A DNA stretch of 64,000 nucleotides, from NCBI RefSeq assembly GCF_900107195.1, contig NZ_FNPB01000002.1:62001-126000 (forward strand), written 5' to 3'. Positions 54,557-62,894 of this stretch are shown in pieces; within the stretch, counting starts at the first letter, position 1, and every line of letters begins with the position of its first letter. A program made the translations under genes and the position numbers. This stretch comes from Halobellus clavatus. GTDB taxonomy: Archaea; Halobacteriota; Halobacteria; Halobacteriales; Haloferacaceae. The notes beneath the pieces were generated by a model that had not been told where the DNA came from, made no database searches, and saw nothing but the letters and a program-made list of their open reading frames with translations.

Positions 54557-55317
54557 ACCGGGACGTCCGCGTCGCGGTCTTCCGCCCGGACGACGAGCGG
54601 ATGGCCGACGCCGTGGAACTGCTCGACTCGCTCGGTGCGATTCCCGTCCCGGATCCGATGCTCGCCGTCGACCCGACGGGGGCGGTGCCGGGCGACGCCG
54701 ACGAGGCTACGCCCGACCCGGACGTCGTCGTCCTGACGAGCAAGACCGGCGTCGAACTGCTCGCCGAGGCGGACTGGTCCCCCGGCGACGCGACGCTCGC
54801 GTGCATCGGACCGAAGACCGCATCGACAGCACGCGACGCCGGCTGGACGGTCGATCTCGTGCCCGAGGAGTACACCTCCGCGGGACTCGTGGCCGCGCTC
54901 GCCGACCGGGTGGCCGGACGCGCGGTCGAAGTCGCCCGGAGTGACCACGGGAGCGACGTCCTCCTCGACGGTCTCCGCGACGCCGGCGCAGACGTTCACG
55001 AGACCGTCCTCTACCGCCTCGCTCGCCCCGAGGGCTCGGGCCAGTCGGCAGTGATGGCCGCCGGCGACGAGTTGGACGCGGTCTGTTTCACTTCCTCGCT
55101 CACCGTCGAGAACTTCCTCGAGGCGGCCGCCGAGCGCGACCTCCGGGCGGAGGCGATCGCCGGGCTGAACCGCGCCGTCGTCGGCGCGATCGGTGCCCCG
55201 ACCCGGGAGACCGCCGAGAGTCACGGAATCCGGGTCGACGTCGTCCCCGACGACGCCACCTTCGAGGCGCTCGCGACAGCCGCGGTCGAGGAGGCCGCCC
55301 CGACGTACCACGACTGA
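54553..55317 (+). CDS. hemD: Uroporphyrinogen-III synthase
   Basis: 254-residue enzyme closing and inverting ring D of hydroxymethylbilane. The family is weakly conserved; features seen are VVVLTSKTGVELLAEADW, ATLACIGPKTASTARDAGWT, ESYTSAGLV-type DLVPEEYTSAGLVAALADRV, DELDAVCFTSSLTVENFLEA and AIGAPTRETAESHGI. The ATG overlaps the sumT stop (ATGA). Position after hemC and sumT confirms the assignment. Confidence 0.93.
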   Translation: MNRDVRVAVFRPDDERMADAVELLDSLGAIPVPDPMLAVDPTGAVPGDADEATPDPDVVVLTSKTGVELLAEADWSPGDATLACIGPKTASTARDAGWTVDLVPEEYTSAGLVAALADRVAGRAVEVARSDHGSDVLLDGLRDAGADVHETVLYRLARPEGSGQSAVMAAGDELDAVCFTSSLTVENFLEAAAERDLRAEAIAGLNRAVVGAIGAPTRETAESHGIRVDVVPDDATFEALATAAVEEAAPTYHD

Positions 55318-55326
55318 CTCGACAGC

Positions 55327-56535
55327 GTGAAGTCGGCGACTCGCCGAGCCATCGACGTGTCGGAGACGTGGCGAGCGGTCGGGCTGATCGGCGGGTGGCA
55401 GACGGCGGCGAGTCTCTGCTACTACAGCATCTTCGCCGCGACGGGCTTCGTTCGCGAGGCGTTCTCGCTCTCGGAATCGCTCGTCGGGGTCTTTCTCACG
55501 GCCGCGCTCGTGGGCTACACGGTCGCGCTCTTCCCGAGCGGCGCGGCCGTCGACGGATACGGCGAGCGACCCGTGATGCTGGCTGGACTCGTCGGCCTCG
55601 CGGTCGCCGCGGTCGCCGTCCCGCTCGCACCCACGTACGCCGCGCTGCTCGCGGTGGCCGTGATTCTCGGCGCTGCGTACTCGACGGCGATGCCGGCCTC
55701 GAACCGGGGGATCGTCGCCGCCGCGCCGACCGGCCGGACGAGTCTGGCGATGGGGTTCAAACAGGTCGGCGTCACGACCGGCAGCGCCGCGGCCTCGCTC
55801 GTCGTCACGGGCGTCGCGGCCGTGGCCGCCTGGCAGGTCGGCTTCTGGGCGATCGGGTTGCTCGCTGCCGGCTACGCCGCCCTCTTCGCGGTCCAGTACC
55901 GCGGTCGCTCCGGGACGGGCGAACTCTCGGTACCGGACGTGCGCGGCCTGCTCGGGCGGCCGACGTACCTCGCTCTCGTCGCCGCGGGGTTCTTCGTCGG
56001 CGCGTCGATCTTCACGATGCTCGGGTACATCGTCCTCTACGTACAGGACGCTGTCGGCGCGAGCCCTGCGCTCGGGGGTGTTGTGCTCGCGCTGACGCAA
56101 CTGACTGGCAGCGGAGCCCGCATCGGGGCCGGCAGCCTCGCGGACCGCCTCGGCGGCGCTCACGGGGCTGCGCTCGTCGCGCTCGCCCAACTCGCCCTCG
56201 GGGGGACGCTGTTCGGTGCTCTCGCGCTCGCACCGGGATCGATCGGGCTCGCGCTCGTCCTCTTCGCGGGCCTCGGCGTGTCCATCCACGGGTCGACCGG
56301 CGTGTTCTACTCCTGTCTCACCGAACTCGTCGACGGCGACGAGGTGGGCGCAGCCACGGCCGGCGGGCAGACCGCGATCAACCTGGGCGGCGTCGTGACG
56401 CCCCCGCTCTTCGGCCTCCTCGTCGAGACTGCCGGCTACGACGCCGCGTGGGCGTTACTCGCGGCCACTGCCGGTCTGGGAGCCGTTCTCTTGTTTACCG
56501 TCGTCCGCCGGACGTCGGCCGGAACGTGGGTTTAA
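55327..56535 (+). CDS. MFS transporter
   Basis: 402 residues with 12 hydrophobic segments. MFS loop motif DGYGERPVMLAGLVG (about 76-90, a GxxxDRxGxR relative) and a second-half SLADRLGGAHGAALVALAQL. No large soluble domain. Starts at GTG 55327, nine bases after the hemD stop, so it could be co-transcribed with the heme operon; substrate unknown. Its stop codon overlaps the promoter of the next gene. Confidence 0.9.
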   Translation: MKSATRRAIDVSETWRAVGLIGGWQTAASLCYYSIFAATGFVREAFSLSESLVGVFLTAALVGYTVALFPSGAAVDGYGERPVMLAGLVGLAVAAVAVPLAPTYAALLAVAVILGAAYSTAMPASNRGIVAAAPTGRTSLAMGFKQVGVTTGSAAASLVVTGVAAVAAWQVGFWAIGLLAAGYAALFAVQYRGRSGTGELSVPDVRGLLGRPTYLALVAAGFFVGASIFTMLGYIVLYVQDAVGASPALGGVVLALTQLTGSGARIGAGSLADRLGGAHGAALVALAQLALGGTLFGALALAPGSIGLALVLFAGLGVSIHGSTGVFYSCLTELVDGDEVGAATAGGQTAINLGGVVTPPLFGLLVETAGYDAAWALLAATAGLGAVLLFTVVRRTSAGTWV

Positions 56536-56542
56536 ATCCGAG
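56530..56542 (+). promoter_or_regulatory. Core promoter of the DHH nuclease gene
   Basis: GTTTAAATCCGAG, identical over 13 bases to the hel308 core promoter; TTTAAA at 56531-56536 is 30 nt before ATG 56561. The MFS stop codon is inside it. Confidence 0.7.
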
Positions 56543-56560
56543 AACGACACACGACCGGGT

Positions 56561-58012
56561 ATGAGCGCGGACACGACTACCGGTCGAGACGCCCCCGTGC
56601 CCGACCTCCGCGATCGGGCGGCCGCCTGTGCGGAGCGCCTGCGCGACGCCGACCGCGTCCTCCTCGCCTCGCACATCGACGCCGACGGGCTGACGAGCGC
56701 GGCGATCGCCGCGACCGCGCTCGAACGCGCCGACATCCCGTTCGAGACCGTGTTCGCGAAGCAACTCGACGAGACCGAAGTCGCGCGGATCGCCGCTACC
56801 GACTACGAGACGGTCCTGTTCACCGACTTCGGGAGCGGGCAACTGGACGTGATCGCACCGTACGCGGCCGACGGCGCGTTCACGCCGGTGATCGCCGATC
56901 ACCACCAGCCGGCCGACCTCGCGGATGAGACCCCCGAACCCGAGTATCACCTCAATCCACTCCTGGTCGGGTTGGACGGGGCCGCAGAGCTCTCCGGTGC
57001 GGGCGCGAGCTACGTGCTCGCCCGTGCCCTCGAACCACCGGGGGCCGACAACCGCGATCTCGCAGCGCTGGCGATCGTCGGCGCCGTGGGCGATATGCAG
57101 GCCACCGACGGCGGCCTCTCGGGGGCGAACGAGGGGATCGTCGCCGAGGGCGTCGCCGCCGGTGTCGTCGAGGAGGCGACCGACCTTCTCGTCTACGGCC
57201 GACAGACCCGACCGCTGCCGAAGTTCCTGGAGTACGCCTCCGACGTCCGGATCCCGGGAATCACGAACGACGAGAACGGCGCGATCGAGTTCCTCGCGGA
57301 TCTCGATCTCGACGTGAAAGATGGCGACGGGTGGCGTCGCTGGGTCGACCTGTCGATGGCCGAGCGACAGACGGTCGTGAGCGGTCTCTTGCAGCGCGCG
57401 ATCGCCTCGGGGGTCCCCGCCGACCGGATCGACGAACTCGTCGGGACGACCTACACGCTCACCGACGAGGATCCGGGGACCGAACTCCGCGACGTCAGCG
57501 AGTTCTCGACCCTCCTGAACGCGACGGCCCGCTACGAGCGCGCGGACGTCGGCCTCGCGGTCTGTCTCGGCGACCGCGACGCGGCCCTCGATCGGGCGCG
57601 AACCCTGCTCAGGAACCACCGGCGGAACCTCTCGGAAGGCCTCCAGTGGGTCACAACCGAGGGAACGACCGTCGAGGACAACGTCCAGTGGTTCGACGCC
57701 GGCACCCGGATCCGCGAGACCATCGTCGGCATCGTCGCGGGGATGGCCGTCGGCGCGTCGGGGATCCGCGGCGACGTTCCGATCGTCGCCTTCGCCGAGA
57801 AGTCCGACGAGGAGGTGAAAGTCAGCGCCCGCGGTTCGCACGTCCTCGTCCGGAAGGGGCTCGACCTCTCCCGCGTGATGCGCGAAGCCTCCCGGGCCGT
57901 CGGGGGGGACGGCGGCGGTCACGACGTCGCCGCGGGGGCGACGATCCCGGCCGGGACCCGCGAGGCGTTCATCGCGGAGGCCGACAGACTCGTGGGCGAA
58001 CAGTTGTCCTGA
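56561..58012 (+). CDS. DHH-family single-strand nuclease (RecJ-like/GAN type)
   Basis: 483 residues. DHH motifs: ASHIDADGLTSAAIAA at 36-51, LFTDFGSGQLD, VIADHHQPADLAD (the DHH triad) and AIVGAVGDMQATDGG; C-terminal DHHA1 with GSHVLVRKGLDLSRVM and GGDGGGHDVAAGAT. Archaeal homologues include GINS-associated nuclease and RecJ1/2, acting in lagging-strand processing, single-strand DNA or RNA repair. Which orthologue this is cannot be decided here. Convergent with the transducer gene, 12 bases apart. Confidence 0.92.
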   Translation: MSADTTTGRDAPVPDLRDRAAACAERLRDADRVLLASHIDADGLTSAAIAATALERADIPFETVFAKQLDETEVARIAATDYETVLFTDFGSGQLDVIAPYAADGAFTPVIADHHQPADLADETPEPEYHLNPLLVGLDGAAELSGAGASYVLARALEPPGADNRDLAALAIVGAVGDMQATDGGLSGANEGIVAEGVAAGVVEEATDLLVYGRQTRPLPKFLEYASDVRIPGITNDENGAIEFLADLDLDVKDGDGWRRWVDLSMAERQTVVSGLLQRAIASGVPADRIDELVGTTYTLTDEDPGTELRDVSEFSTLLNATARYERADVGLAVCLGDRDAALDRARTLLRNHRRNLSEGLQWVTTEGTTVEDNVQWFDAGTRIRETIVGIVAGMAVGASGIRGDVPIVAFAEKSDEEVKVSARGSHVLVRKGLDLSRVMREASRAVGGDGGGHDVAAGATIPAGTREAFIAEADRLVGEQLS

Positions 58013-58023
58013 GGTCCCCGGGC

Positions 58024-59607
58024 TCACCGCGTGCTCGGCGCGCCCGGCCGCTCCCGCCGATCGAGCCGGACCGACGGTTCGCCCGCGACTCCGGGCGATT
58101 CGACCACGACCAACTGTCGGTCTCCGGGGTCGCCCGTGACACGGAAGACCTGTTCTGCGGCCCCGACGTAGAACGCGGCGAACGTGTCGTCGATGTCCCG
58201 ATCGTCGACGACGTTCAGGACCGTGTCGGTGGGTTCGAAGACTCCGCCGTCGTTCTCGTAGCGCGCCTCGCGCGCCGCCTGCTCGCCGAGGACCGCAATT
58301 TCGCCCGCGATGTTCCCGACGATGAGGAGCGGTGCGTCCCGCCGTGCGTCGGTCTCTTCGTTCACCTCACCGAGCGACCGCCGCTGGAGATCGAAGACGT
58401 TCGGGCCCCGATTCCAGGTGTCAAACGCGTCGAGGACGAACAGTCGGTCCTCGGCCGTCGCTGTCGACAGCGAATCGTCTCCCGGCGCCGCTCCGAAGGC
58501 GTCCGCGAGCGTTTCGCGGTCCAGCGTCGGTGTCGGCGTCAGCGAGACCGCACGCCCGTCGGCCAGCGCCGCGACGACAAGCCGCGCCAACAGGTCGTCG
58601 ACCGGAACTCCCTCGCCGCTCCGGAGAACGTGCTGTCCCCCCTCGACGAGCCCGCCGCAGTGCTCGTCGACCGGCAGCCCGGTCGACAGCCGATCTCGCG
58701 ATCGCTCGGCGACGTCGGCGGTCGAGAGGGCGTCTTCGACCTCCCGGAGCATCTCGGTCTGTTCCCCACGAGCGTCGCGGATCTCACCGATGCTGGCGCC
58801 GATATCGTCGGCCCGATCTGCGACTCCTTCGGCGCTCGTCGCGATCGATTCGCTCGAATCTGCGAGGTCTTCGGTTGCGGCCGAGACCGACTGCACGTCG
58901 TCGGCGGTCTCTGAGACGACGTCTGCGACCGCGTCGAACTCGTCCATCGTATCGGCGACGTGGTCGGCCCCGCGCTCGATCTGCGCCGTCGTGGCCTCCA
59001 GTTGTGCGACCGTCTCGTCGGCGGCGGACTGCACGCCCGTCAGCGCCGATTCGATCGTATCGGCCTGCGATTGCGCCTCACTCGCGAGGCTCTTGATCTC
59101 GTCGGCGACGACGGCGAACCCCTCGCTGTTGCCGTCCGCACGAGCGGCCTCGATCGAGGCGTTCAGCGCGAGCAGATTCGTCTGCTCGGCGATGTCGTCG
59201 ATGCCGGCCAGCGCCGTCTCGATCGTGTCGATCCGGTCGTTCAACTGTTCGACCTCGGTCGCTAACTCCTCGCTGGTCTCCCGGACAGCTTCGATGACCT
59301 CCATCGCCTCAGTGGCCGCGAGGCGCCCGTCCGCAGCCCGTTCTGCAGCGTCTTCGCTCCGGGTAGCGACCTGATCGGTACTCGCGGCCACCTCCTCGAT
59401 CGTGGCGCTCAGGTCCGATACCTCGTGGACGACCGACGCGATCTCGTCCGCCTGCGAATTCGCCCGCTCGTCGATCGTCGCCAACTGACCGTCGACGGTC
59501 TCCGATGCGGTCCGAACCGCCCCCACTGCGCCCCGAGCGTTCGCGATCGCTCGCTCGTCGACCGCGACGGCCTGTTCGCTCGTCCCGCGCTGTTCGTCAC
59601 TCGGCAT
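58024..59607 (-). CDS. Soluble methyl-accepting taxis transducer-like protein
   Basis: 527 residues and no membrane segment. Residues about 20-290 form the coiled-coil signalling domain; the hairpin tip reads [20 protein letters not shown] then [19 protein letters not shown]. No HAMP domain is seen. The C-terminal part (about 300-527) is an unfamiliar alpha/beta domain ([60 protein letters not shown]). The signalling domain comes first and the sensory-like domain last, the reverse of most transducers. ATG 59607 chosen; cytosolic haloarchaeal transducers are known. Confidence 0.88.
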   Translation of the reverse strand: MPSDEQRGTSEQAVAVDERAIANARGAVGAVRTASETVDGQLATIDERANSQADEIASVVHEVSDLSATIEEVAASTDQVATRSEDAAERAADGRLAATEAMEVIEAVRETSEELATEVEQLNDRIDTIETALAGIDDIAEQTNLLALNASIEAARADGNSEGFAVVADEIKSLASEAQSQADTIESALTGVQSAADETVAQLEATTAQIERGADHVADTMDEFDAVADVVSETADDVQSVSAATEDLADSSESIATSAEGVADRADDIGASIGEIRDARGEQTEMLREVEDALSTADVAERSRDRLSTGLPVDEHCGGLVEGGQHVLRSGEGVPVDDLLARLVVAALADGRAVSLTPTPTLDRETLADAFGAAPGDDSLSTATAEDRLFVLDAFDTWNRGPNVFDLQRRSLGEVNEETDARRDAPLLIVGNIAGEIAVLGEQAAREARYENDGGVFEPTDTVLNVVDDRDIDDTFAAFYVGAAEQVFRVTGDPGDRQLVVVESPGVAGEPSVRLDRRERPGAPSTR

Positions 59608-59761
59608 CGGTTTTGATATCGACAGTAAGATCGAGGAACCTGTGTACAAGCGGTACAACTAGACGCATCGAGTAGCTGTTCATCGGCATTCTCTCAACTA
59701 ATAGTGGAATGTATAAAATATCGGGTGGGGGAAAGACGTGCCAACGGATTCTTCGAGGCGA

Positions 59762-59799
59762 GCGACCTCAGTAGGTGAGGCCGATCGTCTCAATGCGTA
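59762..59799 (+). repeat. 38-bp direct repeat, left copy
   Basis: Begins GCGACCTCAGTAGGTGAGGC and ends CGATCGTCTCAATGCGTA. It matches 61110-61147 at about 33 of 38 positions. The two copies flank a 1.3-kb stretch containing a toxin-antitoxin-like module and a transposase remnant. Confidence 0.8.
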
Positions 59800-59850
59800 C
59801 GGTTCTCGAACCTCTGCGGAATGGACAGTTATTCGTCTTCAGAAATTTCG

Positions 59851-59865
59851 TAGGTTTCATACCTA
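59851..59865. promoter_or_regulatory. TAGGT-TTCAT-ACCTA inverted repeat before the antitoxin-like gene
   Basis: Perfect five-base arms separated by five bases, ending 15 nt before ATG 59881. It fits an operator for the product of that gene. Confidence 0.45.
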
Positions 59866-59880
59866 ACGCTTTTACACCGG

Positions 59881-60273
59881 ATGACGTCCCTTCTTTCAAC
59901 GATATCCATCGATCGAGACACATTCGAGAACACGAGCGAGGACGAGCTCGCGGATCTTTCGGTCCCAGATCAGGCCCTCGGGTTTCTCGTCGCCAACGAG
60001 GATCGGGCGTTCAAAGCTCGCGAAATTGCCTCGCAGATCGACGTTGACGAGGGGGCAGTGAGCACTGCACTCTCACGATTGAAGGACCGCGGTCTGGTCG
60101 AACACAAGGCGACGTACTGGGCGGTGACTGACGATGCTGAGCGCCTCGAAGGATACAGCGGGTACGAGCGGGCGACCGCACTGTTCAACGACCAACTCGG
60201 TACAGACGATAAGGAGGCGTGGCGCGAGCACGCACCGCAGGAACCCCACCCGAGCGTTGAGGATGACCAGTGA
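59881..60273 (+). CDS. Winged-helix, antitoxin-like regulator
   Basis: 130 residues, MarR-like. Helix-turn-helix FKAREIASQIDVDEGAVSTA then LSRLKDRGLVEHKATYWAVT wing at about 43-80, then DDAERLEGYSGYERATALFN and an acidic C-terminus. The next gene starts inside its stop (GTGA), as in toxin-antitoxin pairs. The partner below is broken. Genes of this layout occur widely in haloarchaea as a regulator followed by a PemK/MazF-like protein; the antitoxin role is inferred. Confidence 0.8.
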   Translation: MTSLLSTISIDRDTFENTSEDELADLSVPDQALGFLVANEDRAFKAREIASQIDVDEGAVSTALSRLKDRGLVEHKATYWAVTDDAERLEGYSGYERATALFNDQLGTDDKEAWREHAPQEPHPSVEDDQ

Positions 60274-60619
60274 CCGACGAAGAGACACCGATTTTTGAGC
60301 GCGGCGATATCGTCTACGGTGATGATCCATTCAAACGCGAAGAAGACGCTCGCCCCCGGCTTATCCTTTTGAACCACGAAGGCCGACCGTTCCACGGCGA
60401 GCAGTATATTGCGGTAACACTAACGTCGAAGTCTGGATGAATCGCCTCATTGCCATTCCCAAGGAGTGCTGGCTTCGTGGCGGGACGTCGGACGAGAGTC
60501 GGATCGTCCCGTGGGGCGTCCAATCCATTGACCACGAGGATATCGACTTCTGGCAGGGGTGTCTTGCCGGAGATCTCGTTGATGAGACCGTTGCTGCACT
60601 CGGTGAAGAGCTTCAGTAG
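60270..60619 (+). pseudogene. PemK/MazF-like toxin, frameshifted
   Basis: Part one (60270-60440) reads VTDEETPIFERGDIVYGDDP, PRLILLNHEGRPFHGEQYIA then TLTSKSG and a stop. Part two, in another frame from about 60431 to 60619, reads WMNRLIAIPKECWLRGGTSD, SRIVPWGVQSIDHEDIDFWQ and ends ALGEELQ. Joined with one base added near 60433 they give a continuous protein with the PemK/MazF core (RGDIVYGD..., PRLILLNHEG, IPWGVQS). A one-base deletion is the simplest explanation, and the toxin is probably inactive. Confidence 0.7.
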
Positions 60620-60642
60620 CACATACTCCCGGCTCACAGAAG

Positions 60643-60920
60643 TTGATGACGAATTGCGGGAGTGGGCACCTCACGGAGTATGGCTATCGCTGGGAGATCG
60701 AGGGTGGGTACAGGTCGATCAAACGGTTCATGGCAGCGACGACGTCGAAGGATTTCGGGCTTCGATTCTTCTACTTCGCGTTTGCGTGTCTGCTGTACCC
60801 GATCTGGCGAGCGATCGATCTGCTCGTGCCGGTTGAATTAACCGACGAGTACGAGCACTCGCCTATCATGACGGCCGACAATACGTGACGCTGCTGAAGA
60901 AGGAAACCGGAATCGGGTAG
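60643..60920 (+). mobile_element. C-terminal remnant of an IS4/ISH-type transposase
   Basis: Reads HLTEYGYRWEIEGGYRSIKR then FMAATTSKDFGLRFFYFAFA and LLYPIWRAIDLLVPVEL. It holds the DDE-family Y(2)R(3)E(6)K signature exactly (Y-GY-R-WEI-E-GGYRSI-K). The frame breaks at 60888 (ADNT then stop) and continues with TLLKKETGIG in another frame to 60920. No N-terminal domain, no first two Asp, and no intact element. Remnant of an insertion sequence. Confidence 0.85.
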
Positions 60921-61094
60921 AGAGACGCCTTCTGGGTTGGCGAGGCGTCTGAGTGGCTACACTATCCGAGGCCACCGAAACACTCCGAATTAGTTTCTAT
61001 CTCAACAAGAATGGTCGTTTGCAGAGGGATCTGAAGCAGGTTCTACTATCGATTCGTCCGAAACCACGCATCACAGCCCCGCTAAACCTGCTGT

Positions 61095-61130
61095 AGTCTC
61101 AACTTCCCAGCGACCCCAGTAGTTGAGACT
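61095..61130. repeat. 10-bp hairpin within the IS flank
   Basis: AGTCTCAACT at 61095-61104 and AGTTGAGACT at 61121-61130, a perfect stem with a 16-base loop. It overlaps the right direct repeat. The left repeat keeps a shorter related hairpin (CCTCA-GTAGG-TGAGG). Confidence 0.75.
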
Positions 61131-61147
61131 GGTCGTCTCAATGCATA
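61110..61147 (+). repeat. 38-bp direct repeat, right copy
   Basis: Begins GCGACCCCAGTAGTTGAGAC and ends TGGTCGTCTCAATGCATA; matches 59762-59799 in the same orientation. Its presence 1.35 kb away suggests element ends, a recombination product or a conserved non-coding element. Confidence 0.8.
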
Positions 61148-61255
61148 AGATTGGATTCGACGGTTGAACGCCAATCGTTTTCCCCGCTACCCCCTTCGAT
61201 TGAATTGTATCGATCGCCGAGCACGTCGCTCCGGCTGTGTGTACAGATACAACGG

Positions 61256-61543
61256 ATGCCACTCGCTCAACTCCTCGAACAATACGTTAGTCTGGGTATC
61301 TTCGTCCTCGCTGCAGGCCTGAGTGTACTCAGCTTCCTCGCATGGCGGCGGGAACGTGATCGTCGTATGTGGATCGTTACGCTCGGGTACGCGATGTTCG
61401 CCGTCTACGGACTCATCGTGTTTCTCGAGTACCCGCTGCTCCCGTACTTCCCGTACGCGACGCTGGAATTACTCGAACACGGGAGTGCAATCCTGATCCT
61501 CGGTGGCCTCCTGGCGTTTTTCGTCGCTTTGACGCGGGATTGA
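61256..61543 (+). CDS. Small membrane protein next to a two-domain regulator
   Basis: 95 residues with three hydrophobic segments: YVSLGIFVLAAGLSVLSFLA, MWIVTLGYAMFAVYGLIVFL and ATLELLEHGSAILILGGLLA then FFVALTRD. Starts MPLAQLLEQ at ATG 61256; the upstream in-frame ATG is in the repeat flank and not convincing. Its stop is three bases before the next start, so the two are an operon. This arrangement of small membrane protein plus HTH protein recurs in haloarchaea; function unknown. Confidence 0.75.
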   Translation: MPLAQLLEQYVSLGIFVLAAGLSVLSFLAWRRERDRRMWIVTLGYAMFAVYGLIVFLEYPLLPYFPYATLELLEHGSAILILGGLLAFFVALTRD

Positions 61544-61546
61544 GCA

Positions 61547-62068
61547 ATGTCGGACCCGGATCTCGAATTGGCCTCTCGGCGGGAAATCTACCAGTGGATA
61601 GCCGATACGCCTGGAATTCACTTTCGCGCGCTCCTCGACGAACTCGAGTACGCGCAGGGGACGCTCCAGTACCAGCTCAGGTGGCTCGCCGATGAAGACC
61701 TGATCGACGTCTCTGACGACGGCAAGTACACGCGGTACTATCCGGCTGCCGAGTTCGACGAAGCCGATCGAACAGTGATGAACGCGCTGCGCCGGGAATA
61801 CAGTCGCCGCATCCTCGCACATCTTCTCACGGACGGTCCGCTCTCGACAACCGAACTCAGCGACCGCCTCGACAAGGCACAATCGACCGTCTCGTGGCAT
61901 CTTTCGAAGCTCGCCGAGGCTGACCTCGTCACGAAAGAACGCGACGGCCGAAGTGTGGTCTACGAGGTCAGCGATCCCGATCGCGTCAAGTACCTCTACA
62001 CGGTTCACCGGCGCTCGTTCACAGACAAAGTCGTCGACCGTATCCTCGGCCTCTGGGACAGCTACTAA
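61547..62068 (+). CDS. Two-domain winged-helix regulator
   Basis: 173 residues with two helix-turn-helix units: an N-terminal one (SRREIYQWIADTPGIHFRAL then ALLDELEYAQGTLQYQLRWL) and a C-terminal ArsR-like one (LSTTELSDRLDKAQSTVSWH then KLAEADLVTKERDGRSVVYE). Ends VDRILGLWDSY. The final four bases overlap the convergent cytochrome-type gene. It may control the electron-transfer operon on the opposite strand, or the adjacent membrane protein. Confidence 0.85.
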   Translation: MSDPDLELASRREIYQWIADTPGIHFRALLDELEYAQGTLQYQLRWLADEDLIDVSDDGKYTRYYPAAEFDEADRTVMNALRREYSRRILAHLLTDGPLSTTELSDRLDKAQSTVSWHLSKLAEADLVTKERDGRSVVYEVSDPDRVKYLYTVHRRSFTDKVVDRILGLWDSY

Positions 62069-62607
62069 CCCGGGGTCGCGTTCGACGGAATCCCTCGAAG
62101 CACCAACAGACGCAACAGGAGAACGTACACGAGAAACGCCACTGAGGGTCCCAGCAGAGGACGGATGAGTCCCGTTAGATCAGTCCCGATCGCTGCAGCA
62201 TGGATTGTCCCGAACGCGAACCCAGCATATGCGAATGAGTGGACAACACGTGGGCCCCAGGGGCGCTGGAAGCGTTTTGCGTCAGTAAAGCCGAGCACCG
62301 CGACGACGAGCATGAGCAGTGCCCCCGCACCTACGGCGATGCCGCCGAGAAAGTACGGCATCGAGTATGCCGGCGCTGGAACCTGTCCGGTGACGACGAA
62401 CCACGTATCAAGGACACCGAGTCCCGCGTGTAGCAACGTGACGATCATCGCGAACACGGATAGTTCGATATGGATTCGTTGAGCGGCCTCGTGGAGCATT
62501 CCAAACGACTCCGTGTTGTAGAGGATCCCCGTGAGAACTGCCAGATACAACGCCGGATACGTCACGAGTGCGGCGCCTCGGTCGAGGAGCCAGACGAGCT
62601 GTGACAT
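62065..62607 (-). CDS. Ferric-reductase-like heme-b membrane protein
   Basis: 180 residues with about five transmembrane helices. Paired His in two helices suggest bound heme b: HEAAQRIHIELSVFAMIVTL with LHAGLG, and RVVHSFAYAGFAFGTIHAAA. Fold resembles the ferric reductase/YedZ/MsrQ group, which passes electrons across the membrane. Start ATG 62607 overlaps the stop of the TSP3 protein (TGATG). Last gene of the minus-strand operon. Confidence 0.8.
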   Translation of the reverse strand: MSQLVWLLDRGAALVTYPALYLAVLTGILYNTESFGMLHEAAQRIHIELSVFAMIVTLLHAGLGVLDTWFVVTGQVPAPAYSMPYFLGGIAVGAGALLMLVVAVLGFTDAKRFQRPWGPRVVHSFAYAGFAFGTIHAAAIGTDLTGLIRPLLGPSVAFLVYVLLLRLLVLRGIPSNATPG

Positions 62608-62894
62608 CACGATGCCCCCGTCGTTTCGACGACATCGGGACAGCCGTCCACGTCCTGGAACCCGTTTTTCGTTTCCGGTCGTGTCGGACACGTATCCGCG
62701 GAGTCGTTGATACCATCACCATCGTAATCGGCAGGGGCCTGTCGCGTCGAAACGGTCTGGTCGACGAGGTCGCTTTGTTTTTGTTCGGTCGCTTGGGCGG
62801 CACGCACGTCTCCGATCTGCCAAAGAGCAGGGACAGCCACCACTAAGACGACCATCGCCACGACAGTGATTCGTTGCTTATGTGTCCAAGACAT
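62607..62894 (-). CDS. Exported protein with thrombospondin type 3-like calcium-binding repeat
   Basis: 95 residues. One N-terminal hydrophobic anchor (ITVVAMVVLVVAVPALWQIG), a short linker, then DYDGDGINDSADTCPTRPET and NGFQDVDGCPDVVE, a DxDxDG-type calcium loop with two Cys as in thrombospondin type 3 repeats. So it faces outside. ATG 62894 gives 17 bases of overlap with apbE; an earlier ATG (62909) is possible. Its place between ApbE and the heme protein suggests a structural or docking role, which is inference. Confidence 0.75.
   Translation of the reverse strand: MSWTHKQRITVVAMVVLVVAVPALWQIGDVRAAQATEQKQSDLVDQTVSTRQAPADYDGDGINDSADTCPTRPETKNGFQDVDGCPDVVETTGAS

Larger units (their letters stand above)
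60921..61255. other. Decayed insertion-sequence flank
   Basis: No gene. Contains the hairpin at 61095-61130 and the right copy of the direct repeat at 61110-61147. May include the ruined end of the element that carried the transposase. Confidence 0.5.

Noticed and set aside
54316-56289. 657-codon minus-strand frame opposite hemD and the MFS gene
   Set aside because: Arg/Glu-rich antisense of two clear genes on the plus strand.
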